Below, in pieces: positions 25,277 to 35,938 of a DNA stretch of 64,000 nucleotides (positions are counted from its first letter, which is position 1; each line of letters opens with the position of its first letter). Source of the stretch: Acidobacteriota bacterium (GTDB lineage Bacteria; Acidobacteriota; Terriglobia; Acidiferrales; UBA7541); NCBI GenBank assembly GCA_013289855.1, contig JABCZD010000006.1:280434-344433 (forward strand), in the 5' to 3' direction. The position numbers and the translations under genes are program-made. The notes beneath the pieces were generated by a model. The model saw only the letters and a program-made list of their open reading frames with translations, was not told the origin of the DNA and made no database searches.

Positions 25277-27805
25277 ATGAGTTGGCTGACCAAGCGCGCC
25301 ATGATGCTGGTTTTGTGCGCATTTGCCAGCACGCAATTTCCGAGCGTCCACGCGCAATCCCAGGGCGCACCCGAAGAACGCGAGCCTCACAAACTATACG
25401 ATGCGCTCAACGCGCTGCGCGTCGATCCCGCCACGGTGTATAGCGTGGAGGCGGAAAATCGCATCCGGCTGCGGCGCGGCGACGCCACCTTGGCTTTTGA
25501 CGAAGGCAAGCTGGGGTTCTTCGTCGCGCTGGACGGCCGCATCACGGGAGCGGTCTTCGCGGGACGCGGGCACGCGCTGGCCGCGCCACGCGACCCGGTG
25601 GAAAAGCAACAAATGGCGCGGTTCCTCGATGCTTCGGTGCTTGACGAGGATTTTACCTCAGCGTACCTAAGATTCACGGACGGGACCGCGGAGGAATTGC
25701 TGGCGGAACTCCGCGACAGTAAATTGACGGCGCAGAACGATCCCGGCTTCGCGGAGCGCTGGAAGTCGCCGCTGGCGTTACTGAACAACGCGCAAAGCCT
25801 TCGGGTAATGAACGGGCTGATCGCGCAAAATCCCAAACCATATTTTTACGCCGACGTCGATGGCGTGGTGACTGGGCCTTTCGATGTGTTCTACGATCTG
25901 CAGCGCCAAGAACCGTTTTTGCTGGGGCAGTTGCGGCGGAGCAGCGGTCGGAACGCGGGCGGGCCGTTTTACGACGTCTGGGTTTCTTACGTGCTACCGG
26001 GCGACGCCGGAGCAAAAGCTGCGTTTCACGCACTGAACTATACGATCGATACCACCATCGACCCAAACAACGCGCAGGAAGGCTCGGCTACCGTCGAGAT
26101 TCAGGCGGCTGCGGACGGCGAACGTCTGCTGGCATTTGAACTTGCGCGGGCGTTGAACGTCGACCGCGTCAGCGATCTTTCGGCGACTTCTTCTTCGACA
26201 AATTCGGAGCAGGAGGCGCCGGTGGCATTTTTCCAGAACGAAGGTTTGAGCGCCCGCGCGCTCAACGAGCACGGACAAGATTCACTTTTCGTGGTGCTGC
26301 CGCGCGCGGCTCACGCGGGCGAGCGATTCCGTCTCCATTTTCATTATCGCGGAAACGTAATTGCGGACGCCGGCAACGGCGTGCTGGTGGTCGGCGCGCG
26401 AGACAGTTGGTATCCACATCTAGGCGACGCGGCGGATTTCGCGCGCTACGACCTGACCATGCGCTGGCCGCGCAAAATGCAGTTGGTCGCCACCGGCACG
26501 AAACTCGACGAGCACGTGGACGGCGAATACCGCGTCGGACGATGGCACACCGACAATCCCGTGTCCGTGGCGGGATTCAATCTTGGAGACTATGCATCGG
26601 CATCCGTGGCGGACACGAACTATTCCGTGGAGGTGTATGCCAACCGTCAATTGGAACAATCGTTGCGCCGGCGATTGCAGCCCGCGCCGGGCATCTTCGA
26701 CGAGGCGCCGGGAATCGGGAGCGCGGCCAGCGCAGAAGGCGGCAGATTTTCTGGCGGACATCTTGCCGAGGCGCCACCGACGCCCAGCCCAGCTGACGCG
26801 CTGCGAGACCTTGGCAAAGAGATCGAGACGTGCATTCGGTTTTACGAAAAATTCAGCGGGCCATTTCCTTTTCGTTCGTTGAGTGTTTCGCAAATCCCGG
26901 GCAACTTCGGACAGGGTTGGCCGGGGCTGCTGTACCTCTCGACGTATTCGTATCTTTCGCCGGAAGTGCAGCGCGCGGCGGGACTTTCTGTCAGCGGCCA
27001 GGAGCACTTTACGGAACTGGTGCCCTATCACGAAGTGGCGCACCAATGGTGGGGCAACGTGGTGGGCTGGTCGAGTTATCGCGATCAATGGATCAACGAA
27101 GCCATCGCCAGTTATCTGGCGCTGATGTTCGCGGACACGCGCGGGCGTCAGGAGCATGAACTGCGCGTGTGGCTGGAACGCTTTCGCAAATCTTTGCTGA
27201 CCAAACCGGAAAACGGCGGCGAGGATGCCGCGGAAAGCGGAGCGTTGACGCTAGGATTGCGGCTGGACTCTTCGAAAGCGCCGCGCGATTACGACGTGAT
27301 GATCTACAGCAAAGGCAGCTGGGTGATGCACATGATTCGCGAAATGCTGCGGCAGCCCACGGCCAAGGATCCCGACGCGCGCTTCACGCAGCTGTTGCAG
27401 ACGCTGACCACGAAATATGCGTACCGCGCGCTGTCCACCGAAGATCTGCAAAAAGAAGTGGAAGCGGTGATGACGCCGGCCATGGACCTGGAAGGCGGGC
27501 GTTCCATGGAATGGTTTTTTGACGAATGGATTCGCGGCACGGGAATTCCGCGCTATCACGTGGAATTCAATACCCGCGCCACGGACAAAGGTTTTGTGGT
27601 GCGCGGCGCGCTGGCGCAGGAAGGCGTGCCACGCTCGTTTATCGCTCCGGTACCGCTGTACGCCACCACGGCGACGGGTCATCGGGTTTTTCTGGGCACG
27701 GTGACGGCGGAAGGAGCGAAGACGGCGTTTCATTTCACTACGCCGACCGCGCCACGGAAAATTCTTATTGATCCGGAGATGACGCTGCTCTGCGTCAGTG
27801 AATAA
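25277..27805 (+). CDS. Secreted M1-family aminopeptidase
   Basis: 842 residues from the ATG at 25277, which gives a signal peptide (MSWLTKRAMMLVLCAF.. ending VHAQ); the frame also opens at 25235. The gluzincin site is complete: HEVAHQWWGN (around residue 585) and the third zinc ligand in INEAIASYLAL. The N-terminal half is a large beta-rich region without an obvious family. GNFGQGWPGLLYLSTYSY replaces the usual GAMEN-type exopeptidase motif, so strict aminopeptidase activity is uncertain. C-terminal beta segments follow. It probably degrades peptides in the periplasm. Confidence 0.88.
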   Translation: MSWLTKRAMMLVLCAFASTQFPSVHAQSQGAPEEREPHKLYDALNALRVDPATVYSVEAENRIRLRRGDATLAFDEGKLGFFVALDGRITGAVFAGRGHALAAPRDPVEKQQMARFLDASVLDEDFTSAYLRFTDGTAEELLAELRDSKLTAQNDPGFAERWKSPLALLNNAQSLRVMNGLIAQNPKPYFYADVDGVVTGPFDVFYDLQRQEPFLLGQLRRSSGRNAGGPFYDVWVSYVLPGDAGAKAAFHALNYTIDTTIDPNNAQEGSATVEIQAAADGERLLAFELARALNVDRVSDLSATSSSTNSEQEAPVAFFQNEGLSARALNEHGQDSLFVVLPRAAHAGERFRLHFHYRGNVIADAGNGVLVVGARDSWYPHLGDAADFARYDLTMRWPRKMQLVATGTKLDEHVDGEYRVGRWHTDNPVSVAGFNLGDYASASVADTNYSVEVYANRQLEQSLRRRLQPAPGIFDEAPGIGSAASAEGGRFSGGHLAEAPPTPSPADALRDLGKEIETCIRFYEKFSGPFPFRSLSVSQIPGNFGQGWPGLLYLSTYSYLSPEVQRAAGLSVSGQEHFTELVPYHEVAHQWWGNVVGWSSYRDQWINEAIASYLALMFADTRGRQEHELRVWLERFRKSLLTKPENGGEDAAESGALTLGLRLDSSKAPRDYDVMIYSKGSWVMHMIREMLRQPTAKDPDARFTQLLQTLTTKYAYRALSTEDLQKEVEAVMTPAMDLEGGRSMEWFFDEWIRGTGIPRYHVEFNTRATDKGFVVRGALAQEGVPRSFIAPVPLYATTATGHRVFLGTVTAEGAKTAFHFTTPTAPRKILIDPEMTLLCVSE

Positions 27806-27913
27806 CGCAAGCAAGACGCTCACAGATTGGTTGCGCGGGCGCTGCAACAACCGTTGAAAACAAGGCTCCTATGGGCAATCCATCGAGCCAGGAAGAACCG
27901 CGCCGTTGCAAAG

Positions 27914-28804
27914 TCACTTGAACTGCGCGAATTGCTTTTGCTTTTCAAGCAACGGGCTCTTGGCGTTTAAGTGTGCTTTGCCGTCGTCGCCCAGTTCGTA
28001 GGGAAAGCCCAGGGGATCGACAGGCGCGCCGCGCAACAATCCCTCTTGCACAAACTGGCTTATGCGCGTCGCGCGATGCCCGGTACGTTTTTCATACTCA
28101 TCGCCCAGTTCATCGAGTTGCATGCAGGCCTGCTGTGCCTGAAGCAGCTGCAAGTGATCGAGAGCGCCCTGCTTGGTGGACGGATCCGTGGCCGACTGAT
28201 AGACGTCGTGCCACAAAAACGCAGAGGTCTCGAAAGACTCGCCCTCCGCGGCGATTTTCGCGGCCATCACCTTCATCCAAAGTTGCGCGTTCGGATTCTT
28301 ACTGCCGTCCAGAAAAGCCTGGGACGCCTTCGCGTAGTCTTTCATGTCGAAGTAATAGATAAATCCCAAATCTTCGTAGAAGCGCCAGTAATCGGGATTG
28401 GCTTGGATGCCGCGCTCGATCAATTCAACCGCCAGATCGGGACGTCCAGCACCACGCGGCGCAGCGTCGCTGAGAAACATAGCGCCAAAGCGGTAAGCGG
28501 GCAGCAGATTGGGGTCCAGCGTAGTGGCGATGTTTAGCAACGGCCAGAGCAACATCAGGTTGGGGTCATTGCCCGCGTGCTTTTGTCCGTAGTACTGCAC
28601 CGCGCGGGTCCAATAAATGTCAGCGAGCAGCGGAGCGTATTCCAGACTGGCCATTTTCAAAAGCTTCGGAGAGGTGACCAGCAAATCGTCGCGTTCTTGC
28701 AGAATGGCCGCGCGCTGCGCGTCGATGGCGATTTGCAGGTGCCAGATGGCGGTAAAGCCGACGACCAGCACGAACACCAGCAGAATGGAGTTGCGGGGAG
28801 TCAT
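27914..28804 (-). CDS. TPR-containing membrane-anchored protein
   Basis: 296 residues. An N-terminal membrane helix (8-25, LLVFVLVVGFTAIWHL) is followed by helical repeats resembling TPRs (LLNIATTLDPNLLPAYRFGA, AVELIERGIQANPDYWRFYED, KASQAFLDGSKNPNAQLWM). No enzyme motif is seen. The ATG overlaps the stop of the ABC permease gene by four bases. It may be an accessory subunit of that transporter, facing the periplasm; this is inference from context only. Confidence 0.78.
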   Translation of the reverse strand: MTPRNSILLVFVLVVGFTAIWHLQIAIDAQRAAILQERDDLLVTSPKLLKMASLEYAPLLADIYWTRAVQYYGQKHAGNDPNLMLLWPLLNIATTLDPNLLPAYRFGAMFLSDAAPRGAGRPDLAVELIERGIQANPDYWRFYEDLGFIYYFDMKDYAKASQAFLDGSKNPNAQLWMKVMAAKIAAEGESFETSAFLWHDVYQSATDPSTKQGALDHLQLLQAQQACMQLDELGDEYEKRTGHRATRISQFVQEGLLRGAPVDPLGFPYELGDDGKAHLNAKSPLLEKQKQFAQFK

Positions 28805-29573
28805 TTAAAATTCCGGCGCGAGAAAATGGCCGCGGCTCCGGCGAGCACCACGGCGCAATAGAGCGCGGCGTAAAGCGTGTTTTGCGCGATCAACGCAGTG
28901 GGAATTTTCGCGCCGTGCGCGGCGAGTCCCGTGACGTTGAAATTTTCAAAATTCGGCAGCAAGTAGGAAAGCCAGCGCATGATGGCGGCGGCGACCGGTC
29001 CCGCAAGGTCGCTGCGCAGCGTGCGCATCTCCTGCACGAACGAACCAGCAACGTAAAATCCCGCACAGTAAAGAATGGAGAGCAAGGAGGTGGTGGAACA
29101 GGAGAAGAGCAGCGCTAACGCCACCACAATAGCCAGCTTGAGCAATATAAAATAAATGGCGATGAGCACCGCGGCGTCCGAACGCTCCAGCGTGTGCTTC
29201 ACATATAGGAGCGCCAGGAATAAACCGGCGGACATGGCCACGGTATTCACAGCCAGGGTGAACACCAAGCCGACAAATTTGCCGAGCAGAAATTCCCAGC
29301 GGCGCAGCGGTTTGGAAAGCAGCGCATAAATGGTGCGCTTATCCATTTCCTTGGAGACCAGGCCGACGCCGATGAAAACGGCCATCAGCAATCCGATGAA
29401 GGAAATGGCGCTCAGGCCGAGGCTGACAATGACGATCTCTTCGATGCCGATGGAAATTTGTCCTACAAGGACGGCGGCGCCCATCATCAATAGCGCAAAA
29501 AATACCAGGTTGTAGAGCACGCGGTCGCGTACCGCTTCGCGAAAAGTGTTTAGACCAACTGCGCCGATGTGCG

Positions 29574-29577
<4 letters not shown>
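28801..29577 (-). CDS. ABC-2 type transporter permease
   Basis: 258 residues with about six hydrophobic spans (20-38, 52-72, 105-125, 140-160, 170-185, 232-250). The pattern EMDKRTIYALLSKPLRRWEFLLGKFVGL between spans 2 and 3 is typical of NosY-like/ABC-2 permeases. It is coupled by four-base overlaps to the ATPase upstream and the TPR gene downstream. Direction of transport is presumably export; the substrate cannot be told. Confidence 0.88.
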
Positions 29578-30533
<956 letters not shown>

Positions 30534-30646
30534 GGTGACATTGTTGTTAAGCCCGCTGTGAACTGCAAGGCCGCAGCTGCGCGCATGTGCACGGAGAGAA
30601 AATACGAAGAAGGAACTCTGCGGGGCTTTGCCGCAAGTTGGCCTGG

Positions 30647-31720
30647 CTAGGAGTCGGCGGGTGTGCTGCCGATTTGCACCAGTTGGGGCTGCGTCGCGGC
30701 CGGTTTGCGCAGATTGGGTTTCAGGGTCTGCGGGTCGCGCCAATTATCCAGCATGGCCACCTGTTGCACGCAGGAAACCGTGCAGCGCGGGGCGCAAAAC
30801 TTCTTGGTGGCATATTCGCGATGGCGCATTTCCGGGGTGTACTGCGCCAGGGGAATGCCGGGATAGCCGCGCTGCTGCGAGCACCAGTGCACCAGTCCGT
30901 CCTCGCAGATATAGAGGTAACGCGAGCCGGAGCGGCAGCGCCAGTCGTGTTCTTTGCCGCGAGCTACGTTGTGCTGGAAATCGTTGAAGCGCGAATAGGA
31001 GCGCTTGCCGAGCTGCATCACCTCTTCAAAAATTCCTGTTTCCGTTTCGCCCAGCGGCTTCAATTGGCCTTTGTGGTCATGAATGATGCCCACGGTACTC
31101 GTGAAGCCCAGGCCCACGGCGCGGTGCGCGATGGTCAGCGCTTCCTGCGGATTTTTTACGCCACTGCCGAGGACGGAATTGATGTTCACTTGGAAAATGG
31201 CGTGCGCCGCCAGCATCTCGAGACGACTGTCCAGAGTTTTCAGGCTTTTTAACGACATGTCGTCGGGCGTGACGTTGTCAATGCTGATTTGCAGATGTTC
31301 CAGGCCCGCGGCGTTCAGTTTGTGAATGCGATCCACGCTGAGCAGAAAACCGTTGGTGATCATTCCGGCGATCATGCCGCGGCTGCGGATGTGGCGGATG
31401 ATGTCTTCAAGTTCGGGGTGCATCAGCGGCTCGCCGCCGCTAATGGTGATGACCGAGGTGCCCATGTCCGCGAGCAGGTCCAGACGGTGCTTCATTTCCT
31501 CGAGCGGAACGGGTTTGGAGACATCGTCATATTCATTGCAATAGCCGCAGGCCAGATTGCAGCGGCGCATGGGAATGATGTGCACCAGAACGGGGTGCTT
31601 GGTGGAGGCCAGAGCTTTGCCGATCATCAGCAATTCGCGCGTGCGCGTGCGCGCAAAACGCAAGGCGCGTTGCAAGCGTACTTTCGCAGTTGCTCCCGTT
31701 CTCTTCGCCGATGCCGGCAT
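30647..31720 (-). CDS. Radical SAM protein with C-terminal SPASM-like cysteines
   Basis: 357 residues from the ATG at 31718-31720. The radical SAM cluster motif CNLACGYC (Cys54, Cys58, Cys61) is preceded by a beta strand [23 protein letters not shown] is the SAM-binding GGE. The C-terminal part has more cysteines ([18 protein letters not shown] and [12 protein letters not shown]), as in SPASM/twitch proteins that bind extra Fe-S clusters. Such proteins modify peptides or small molecules. No precursor-peptide gene was found in the 113 bp gap downstream. An ABC exporter lies next to it on the same strand. Substrate unknown. Confidence 0.85.
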   Translation of the reverse strand: MPASAKRTGATAKVRLQRALRFARTRTRELLMIGKALASTKHPVLVHIIPMRRCNLACGYCNEYDDVSKPVPLEEMKHRLDLLADMGTSVITISGGEPLMHPELEDIIRHIRSRGMIAGMITNGFLLSVDRIHKLNAAGLEHLQISIDNVTPDDMSLKSLKTLDSRLEMLAAHAIFQVNINSVLGSGVKNPQEALTIAHRAVGLGFTSTVGIIHDHKGQLKPLGETETGIFEEVMQLGKRSYSRFNDFQHNVARGKEHDWRCRSGSRYLYICEDGLVHWCSQQRGYPGIPLAQYTPEMRHREYATKKFCAPRCTVSCVQQVAMLDNWRDPQTLKPNLRKPAATQPQLVQIGSTPADS

Positions 31721-31836
31721 AATTCCCGCAAACTCCCCCTGTAAATGCTGTCGCGTCGGTATCTCCAAGTATACACAATGCCACCGACCCGACCGACGCT
31801 GTTGCCAAACGCCACTCATCGCCACTCAACTATCAA

Positions 31837-32130
31837 CTAGCGAACGCGCCTGCCGCGACTCGCTCCCCGCTCCGCGGTGAAGTGCTTCATAGCCTGCCGT
31901 AGCAGCCAGTTGGCCTTGGTCTGATAGCCGCGCCCATCCTCTTTGAGCCACGCAATCACATCGGAATCCAGCCGCATGGTGACGGGCTTCTTTTCCGGAC
32001 GATAGAACTTTCCGATTTCCGCCTTGCTCCAATCGAGCACGCGCGGAGCATCCGAGAAATCAATGTCTTCGTCCTTTTTTCCGGCGATGACGCGAACGTC
32101 TCGCTTCTGCGACTTTGTGAACTTCCTCAT
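31837..32130 (-). CDS. brnA: BrnA-like antitoxin
   Basis: 97 residues. The C-terminal half has the ribbon-helix-helix pattern of BrnA/DUF4415: VTMRLDSDVIAWLKEDGRGY, then TKANWLLRQAM. The N-terminus (KDEDIDFSDAPRVLDWSKAEIG) matches the toxin-binding region. It would neutralise BrnT and repress the operon by binding DNA. It begins 71 bases inside the end of the brnT frame. Confidence 0.85.
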   Translation of the reverse strand: MRKFTKSQKRDVRVIAGKKDEDIDFSDAPRVLDWSKAEIGKFYRPEKKPVTMRLDSDVIAWLKEDGRGYQTKANWLLRQAMKHFTAERGASRGRRVR

Positions 32131-32398
32131 ACGCCCTCCTTTCGCCAGAATCGGCCGCCCGCGCCGAGATAATGCGAATGACCTCTTCCTCGTCTCGTTC
32201 GTAAACCGCGTGAACCACGAACAAAACCGAACCCATTCCGATCACTCCAACGGTAATCCAACGCTCTTCGTCCTCAATCGACTCATCCCGCTGGGTGATG
32301 GCATATGGATCGTCGAAAACCAAAACGGCGGTCTCAAAACGAACGTCGTGTTTGCGAAGGTTGAGGCGATTTTTCTCGTCATCCCACTCAAATCGCAT
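32060..32398 (-). CDS. brnT: BrnT-like toxin (RelE-fold ribonuclease)
   Basis: 112 residues from the ATG at 32396-32398, which gives the family start MRFEWDDEKNRLNLRKHDV. ERWITVGVIG and IRIISARAADSGERRAYEE are the typical core and end of BrnT toxins, which cut RNA. After RAYEE, about 20 basic residues (VHKVAEARRSRHRRKKGRRH) are encoded in the overlap with brnA and are longer than usual. The toxin-first order with antitoxin second is standard for brnTA. A promoter lies immediately upstream. Confidence 0.87.
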   Translation of the reverse strand: MRFEWDDEKNRLNLRKHDVRFETAVLVFDDPYAITQRDESIEDEERWITVGVIGMGSVLFVVHAVYERDEEEVIRIISARAADSGERRAYEEVHKVAEARRSRHRRKKGRRH

Positions 32399-32416
32399 AG
32401 CGGTCGCGACCTTAAC

Positions 32417-32462
32417 AGTATCCCGGGAACAATCGTCTGCTGTCAATATATTTGTACGTACA
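32417..32462 (-). promoter_or_regulatory. brnTA promoter with adjacent palindromic operator candidate
   Basis: Minus strand: TTGACA (32446-32441), an 18-nt spacer, GATACT (32422-32417); the start codon is only about 19 nt downstream of the -10. The palindrome TGTACGTACA (32453-32462) lies just upstream of the -35 and could bind the BrnA ribbon-helix-helix protein. Operator function is inference. Confidence 0.55.
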
Positions 32463-32569
32463 GTGGAGTATAGCTGGTACATGGAACATCGCACGAATTG
32501 GACGAGTCACCGCGCCTCCTTCGGTCCTTGCTGCTAAACTTAGCGAGGTAAATCACGCAGGAGCCGCTC

Positions 32570-33976
32570 ATGACCGACACCACCCAGCAACTCCCCACAC
32601 GCAGTGAATCCGACAGCATGGGGAAGATGGAAGTGCCCGTGGACCGCTACTATGGCGCGCAGACGGCGCGTTCGCTGATTCATTTTGCGATTGGAAAAGA
32701 CACCATGCCGCCGGAACTGATCCGCGCGTTCGGCATCCTCAAGAAAGCGGCGGCGCTGGTGAACTACGATCTGGGCAAACTCGACATCGAGAAGACTAAG
32801 CTGATTTCGATCGCGGCCGATGAAGTGATCTCCGGCAAGCTCGGCGAGCACTTTCCGCTGCGCATCTGGCAGACCGGCAGCGGCACGCAAACGAACATGA
32901 ACGTGAACGAGGTGATTTCCAATCGCGCCATTGAATTGGCTGGGGGCGTGATGGGCACCAAGAAGCCGATCCACCCGAACGACGATGTGAACATGTCGCA
33001 ATCGTCGAACGATACGTTTCCCGCGGCCATGCACATTGCCGCGGCGACGGAGACGGCGCGGCGGCTTTTGCCGGCAATAAAACAGCTGCGCGATGCGCTG
33101 GACGCGAAACGCAACGAGTTCGCGGACGTCGTGAAAATCGGGCGCACGCATTTGCAGGACGCCACGCCGCTTACCGTGGGCCAGGAGTTTTCCGGCTGGG
33201 TGAGCTTGCTGGACCGCGATGGCGCGCGCGTGGCCATGGCGCTCGATGGATTGTACGACCTGGCGATTGGCGGGACCGCGGTGGGCACGGGGCTAAACGC
33301 GCACCCGGAATTCGCGGAACGAGCCGCGCGAAAAATCGCGGAGCTTAGCGGACTGCCCTTTCGCTCGCATCCCAACAAGTTCGCGGCGCTTTCCGCGCAT
33401 GACGAGATTGTGTTCGCCAGCGGCGCGCTGAAAACTTTGGCGGCTTCGCTGATGAAAATCGCGAATGACGTGCGCTGGCTGGCGTCCGGGCCACGCTGCG
33501 GACTGGGCGAATTGACGCTGCCGGAAAATGAGCCGGGCTCGTCGATCATGCCGGGCAAGGTGAACCCGACGCAGTGTGAGGCGCTGACCATGGTGGCGGT
33601 GCAGGTGATGGGCAACGACGCGGCCATCGGGATTGCCGGGTCGCAGGGGAATTTCGAGCTGAACGTCTATAAGCCGGTGATGATTTTCAACTATCTCCAT
33701 TCCGTGGAATTACTTACGGACGCCATGAACAGTTTTGTGCATCATTGCGTCGAAGGCATCAACGTGAATCGCGAGCAGATCGAGCGCTACGTGAAAGATT
33801 CGCTGATGCTGGTGACCGCGCTGGCGCCGAAGATCGGGTACGACAATGCCGCCAAGGTGGCGCATACCGCGCACCATGAGCACACTAGCTTGCGGGATGC
33901 GGCGGTGAAGCTAGGATTTCTGAGCGGCGAAGAGTTTGACGCCTTGGTGCGGCCGGAGGAGATGACGCACCCGTAA
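32570..33976 (+). CDS. fumC: Fumarate hydratase, class II
   Basis: 468 residues. It reversibly hydrates fumarate to L-malate in the TCA cycle; the class II enzyme is a homotetramer that needs no Fe-S cluster. The superfamily signature [11 protein letters not shown] (323-333), catalytic His194 in [10 protein letters not shown], and [14 protein letters not shown] (102-115) are all present. AGGTAAATCACGCAGGAG precedes the start. It stands alone on the plus strand, divergent from brnTA. Confidence 0.97.
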   Translation: MTDTTQQLPTRSESDSMGKMEVPVDRYYGAQTARSLIHFAIGKDTMPPELIRAFGILKKAAALVNYDLGKLDIEKTKLISIAADEVISGKLGEHFPLRIWQTGSGTQTNMNVNEVISNRAIELAGGVMGTKKPIHPNDDVNMSQSSNDTFPAAMHIAAATETARRLLPAIKQLRDALDAKRNEFADVVKIGRTHLQDATPLTVGQEFSGWVSLLDRDGARVAMALDGLYDLAIGGTAVGTGLNAHPEFAERAARKIAELSGLPFRSHPNKFAALSAHDEIVFASGALKTLAASLMKIANDVRWLASGPRCGLGELTLPENEPGSSIMPGKVNPTQCEALTMVAVQVMGNDAAIGIAGSQGNFELNVYKPVMIFNYLHSVELLTDAMNSFVHHCVEGINVNREQIERYVKDSLMLVTALAPKIGYDNAAKVAHTAHHEHTSLRDAAVKLGFLSGEEFDALVRPEEMTHP

Positions 33977-34310
33977 CGCGGGGCGGGAATCGCAGGCTTG
34001 TTATCGCGGGTACCCTCGGAGTCGGACCCTCAGAAACCCAGCCTAGACTCGGGTACTAGCGTAAAATAGTACTTGACAAGTTATCTGCCGATTTGTTACT
34101 GTTGCTTGGTAGAGAAGTGCGCCCACCCTGCCTCAGAATCACGCCCATCATGACTCTAAACTGGACAGTTTTTGCCGCTTCCTCTAGTTACTATCCGTGT
34201 AACACCGACCGACCGTAACTCCCATGGAATGAACACTTGCAAAACGATATCAAAACAAAGGACTTTAACTACCTTTAGAATCACACCGATTCCAAAACCC
34301 CCGGGGGGCC

Positions 34311-34339
34311 TGTAGCGGCCGCCGTATGCGGCGGTCGCC
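34311..34339 (-). repeat. REP-like palindrome (GGCGACCGCC type), inverted copy of 797-825
   Basis: On the minus strand it reads GGCGACCGCC, six variable bases, then GGCGGCCGCTACA. It is identical to 797-825 outside the six central bases. Confidence 0.78.
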
Positions 34340-34422
34340 TTTTGCAGCCTTACCGCTCTCTTGCAAGGGGCCCATTGTTTGTCGCCGGCGTCGCGTGCTA
34401 CTGGCGAAAGGAGGCCGCGCAA

Positions 34423-34442
34423 GCCGGACTAAAGAGTCCGGC
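34423..34442. repeat. Palindromic element GCCGGACT..AGTCCGGC
   Basis: Arms 34423-34430 and 34435-34442 with loop AAAG, followed by ACCTAAA. It has the same size and loop style as the other intergenic palindromes. Confidence 0.65.
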
Positions 34443-34628
34443 ACCTAAATACCCTTTTGCGGAGCCGGCTTGGCCTGCACTTGGAGGTGGCGTCTAGAAG
34501 GGGCACCCTCAGTTGGCTTGAATGGGCAGCAAAGCGCGGTGTAAACTCGCTGCGGGTTGTGACCGGAGATGGATCTTCATTGCCACAGGTGTCGCGCCAG
34601 AGCTCGCGGCAAATATCACCGCGGAGCG

Positions 34629-35240
34629 GTGCTTTGCAGGCTTGTCGCATGGTCCGTCGCCACTGCCCTCTTCTGCATTTCCCCGCCAGCTTACGCGCAT
34701 GAAAAACAAAGCATCTGGAATTATGACGGGGGCGTATTCCTCGAAACGGATGGAACGCTGGCGAGTGGTATTTGTTTTCGCGTGGCTGGGCGCGTAACCT
34801 CCGGGCATTTCTTCGACGACTTGAAGCGCATCGACGACAAAGGGGCAGACACGGTTTTCCGCCGTGGCAAAGAAACGGTGACGCAATTCCCCGGTCAGTT
34901 GCTGCTGAGCTTCACGATTTACGACGTGCCCTGCGGCACAAAGCTGAAAGAGGCCGGGACGCGCACGTATCTGACGCGCGAAATCGTAAGCAATTTGCGA
35001 TTGTCGCTTTTTTGGAAGCACGGGTTGGAACTGCGGCCGCTGACGGGCTTCAAGCCGGTCGGATTTTCCGTCCGGCCGATTTTTCCGTTCAATACCGAGG
35101 CGCAGGATTTGCCCGAGAGGCTGGAGTGGTTTTACGAAATGGCGGTGCCCAGCGGGGGCGTGCCGCTGACGGACAGCCTCGTGTTGATCATCCGTAGTCC
35201 GGACGACCATGTTGCCGCACGCGTGGCCGCGCGCATGTAA
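34629..35240 (+). CDS. Secreted protein of unknown function
   Basis: 203 residues from a GTG at 34629, chosen because it places a signal peptide at the N-terminus (LVAWSVATALFCISPPAYA, then HEKQS). The frame opens at 34569 but its first 20 residues are basic and unlike any leader. The mature part is beta-rich (IWNYDGGVFLETDGTLASG, QLLLSFTIYDVPCG, DSLVLIIRSPDDHVAARV). Two cysteines are present in the mature chain. No family recognised. A single gene flanked by a palindrome-rich gap and a convergent CoA-transferase operon. Confidence 0.7.
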   Translation: MLCRLVAWSVATALFCISPPAYAHEKQSIWNYDGGVFLETDGTLASGICFRVAGRVTSGHFFDDLKRIDDKGADTVFRRGKETVTQFPGQLLLSFTIYDVPCGTKLKEAGTRTYLTREIVSNLRLSLFWKHGLELRPLTGFKPVGFSVRPIFPFNTEAQDLPERLEWFYEMAVPSGGVPLTDSLVLIIRSPDDHVAARVAARM

Positions 35241-35293
35241 AGCACGCACCGAGAAATGCTTTTTTCTCGCGCTGATTGCCCTTCCCTTGCCAA

Positions 35294-35938
35294 TTAAAAA
35301 TTGAGATGCGCGGCGGTAAGCTGCTGCACTTCTTCGGAAGTCCAGCCAGGGGCCAATTCACGGAGAAACAGGCCGCGATCGGTGACATCAATGACGGCCA
35401 GATCGGTGACGATGGTGTCCACGCACGCGAGGCAGGTGAGCGGGTAGGTTAATTCGCGCACGATCTTGGGTTGGCCTTCGCGCGTGGTGTGTTCCATGCA
35501 GACGATTACTTTTTTGGTGCCGGCGGCAATGTCCATGGCGCCGCCGATGGCGCCGACGCCTTTTGCGCCGGGCACCTTCCAGTTCGCCAGATCGCCATGC
35601 TCGGAAACTTGAAACGCGCCGAGCACGGCGGCGTCGAGATGTCCGCCGCGGGTCATCAGGTGAGCGTCGGCCTGGTGAAAGAAAGACGCGCCGGGAATCA
35701 GCGTGACCGGCACCTTCATGGCATCGACGAGATCGAAGTCTTCTTCGCCGGGCTTGGCGCGGCGGCCCATGCCCAAGATGCCATTCTCACTGTGAAAATA
35801 TACGGTGATGCCGGCGGGCAAATAGTCGGCAATCAGATTGGGAACGCCCCAGCCGAGATTTACGTAGGCGCCGTCGGGAAGTTCGCGAGCGGCGCGGGCG
35901 GCAATTTGCTCGCGCGTCAGGCGTAGTTTATGCGGCAT
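35294..35938 (-). CDS. scoB: 3-oxoacid CoA-transferase, subunit B
   Basis: 214 residues. Together with subunit A it moves CoA between an acyl-CoA and a keto acid such as acetoacetate. Catalytic Glu51 is in VYFHSENGILGMG. VNLGWGVPNLIADYLP and HLDAAVLGAFQVSEHGDLAN are family signatures. It overlaps subunit A by 11 bases. The gene name (scoB/atoA/pcaJ) depends on the substrate, which cannot be decided here. Confidence 0.92.
   Translation of the reverse strand: MPHKLRLTREQIAARAARELPDGAYVNLGWGVPNLIADYLPAGITVYFHSENGILGMGRRAKPGEEDFDLVDAMKVPVTLIPGASFFHQADAHLMTRGGHLDAAVLGAFQVSEHGDLANWKVPGAKGVGAIGGAMDIAAGTKKVIVCMEHTTREGQPKIVRELTYPLTCLACVDTIVTDLAVIDVTDRGLFLRELAPGWTSEEVQQLTAAHLNF

Larger units (their letters stand above)
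33977..34628. other. 652 bp intergenic region after fumC
   Basis: No supported gene. It holds a TTGACA box (34073-34078) with only a weak -10 (TACTGT, 34097-34102), and two palindromic elements (34311-34339 and 34423-34442). A short minus frame at 34156-34422 is built partly from the first palindrome and looks spurious. Confidence 0.6.

Noticed and set aside
30534..30743. Longer N-terminus of the ABC ATPase at 29574
   Set aside because: The extra 70 residues are not ATPase-like and partly overlap the radical SAM gene; the ATG at 30533 gives the normal start.
34156..34422. 88-codon minus frame in the fumC downstream gap
   Set aside because: Built in part from the palindrome at 34311; no ribosome site and no recognisable domain.
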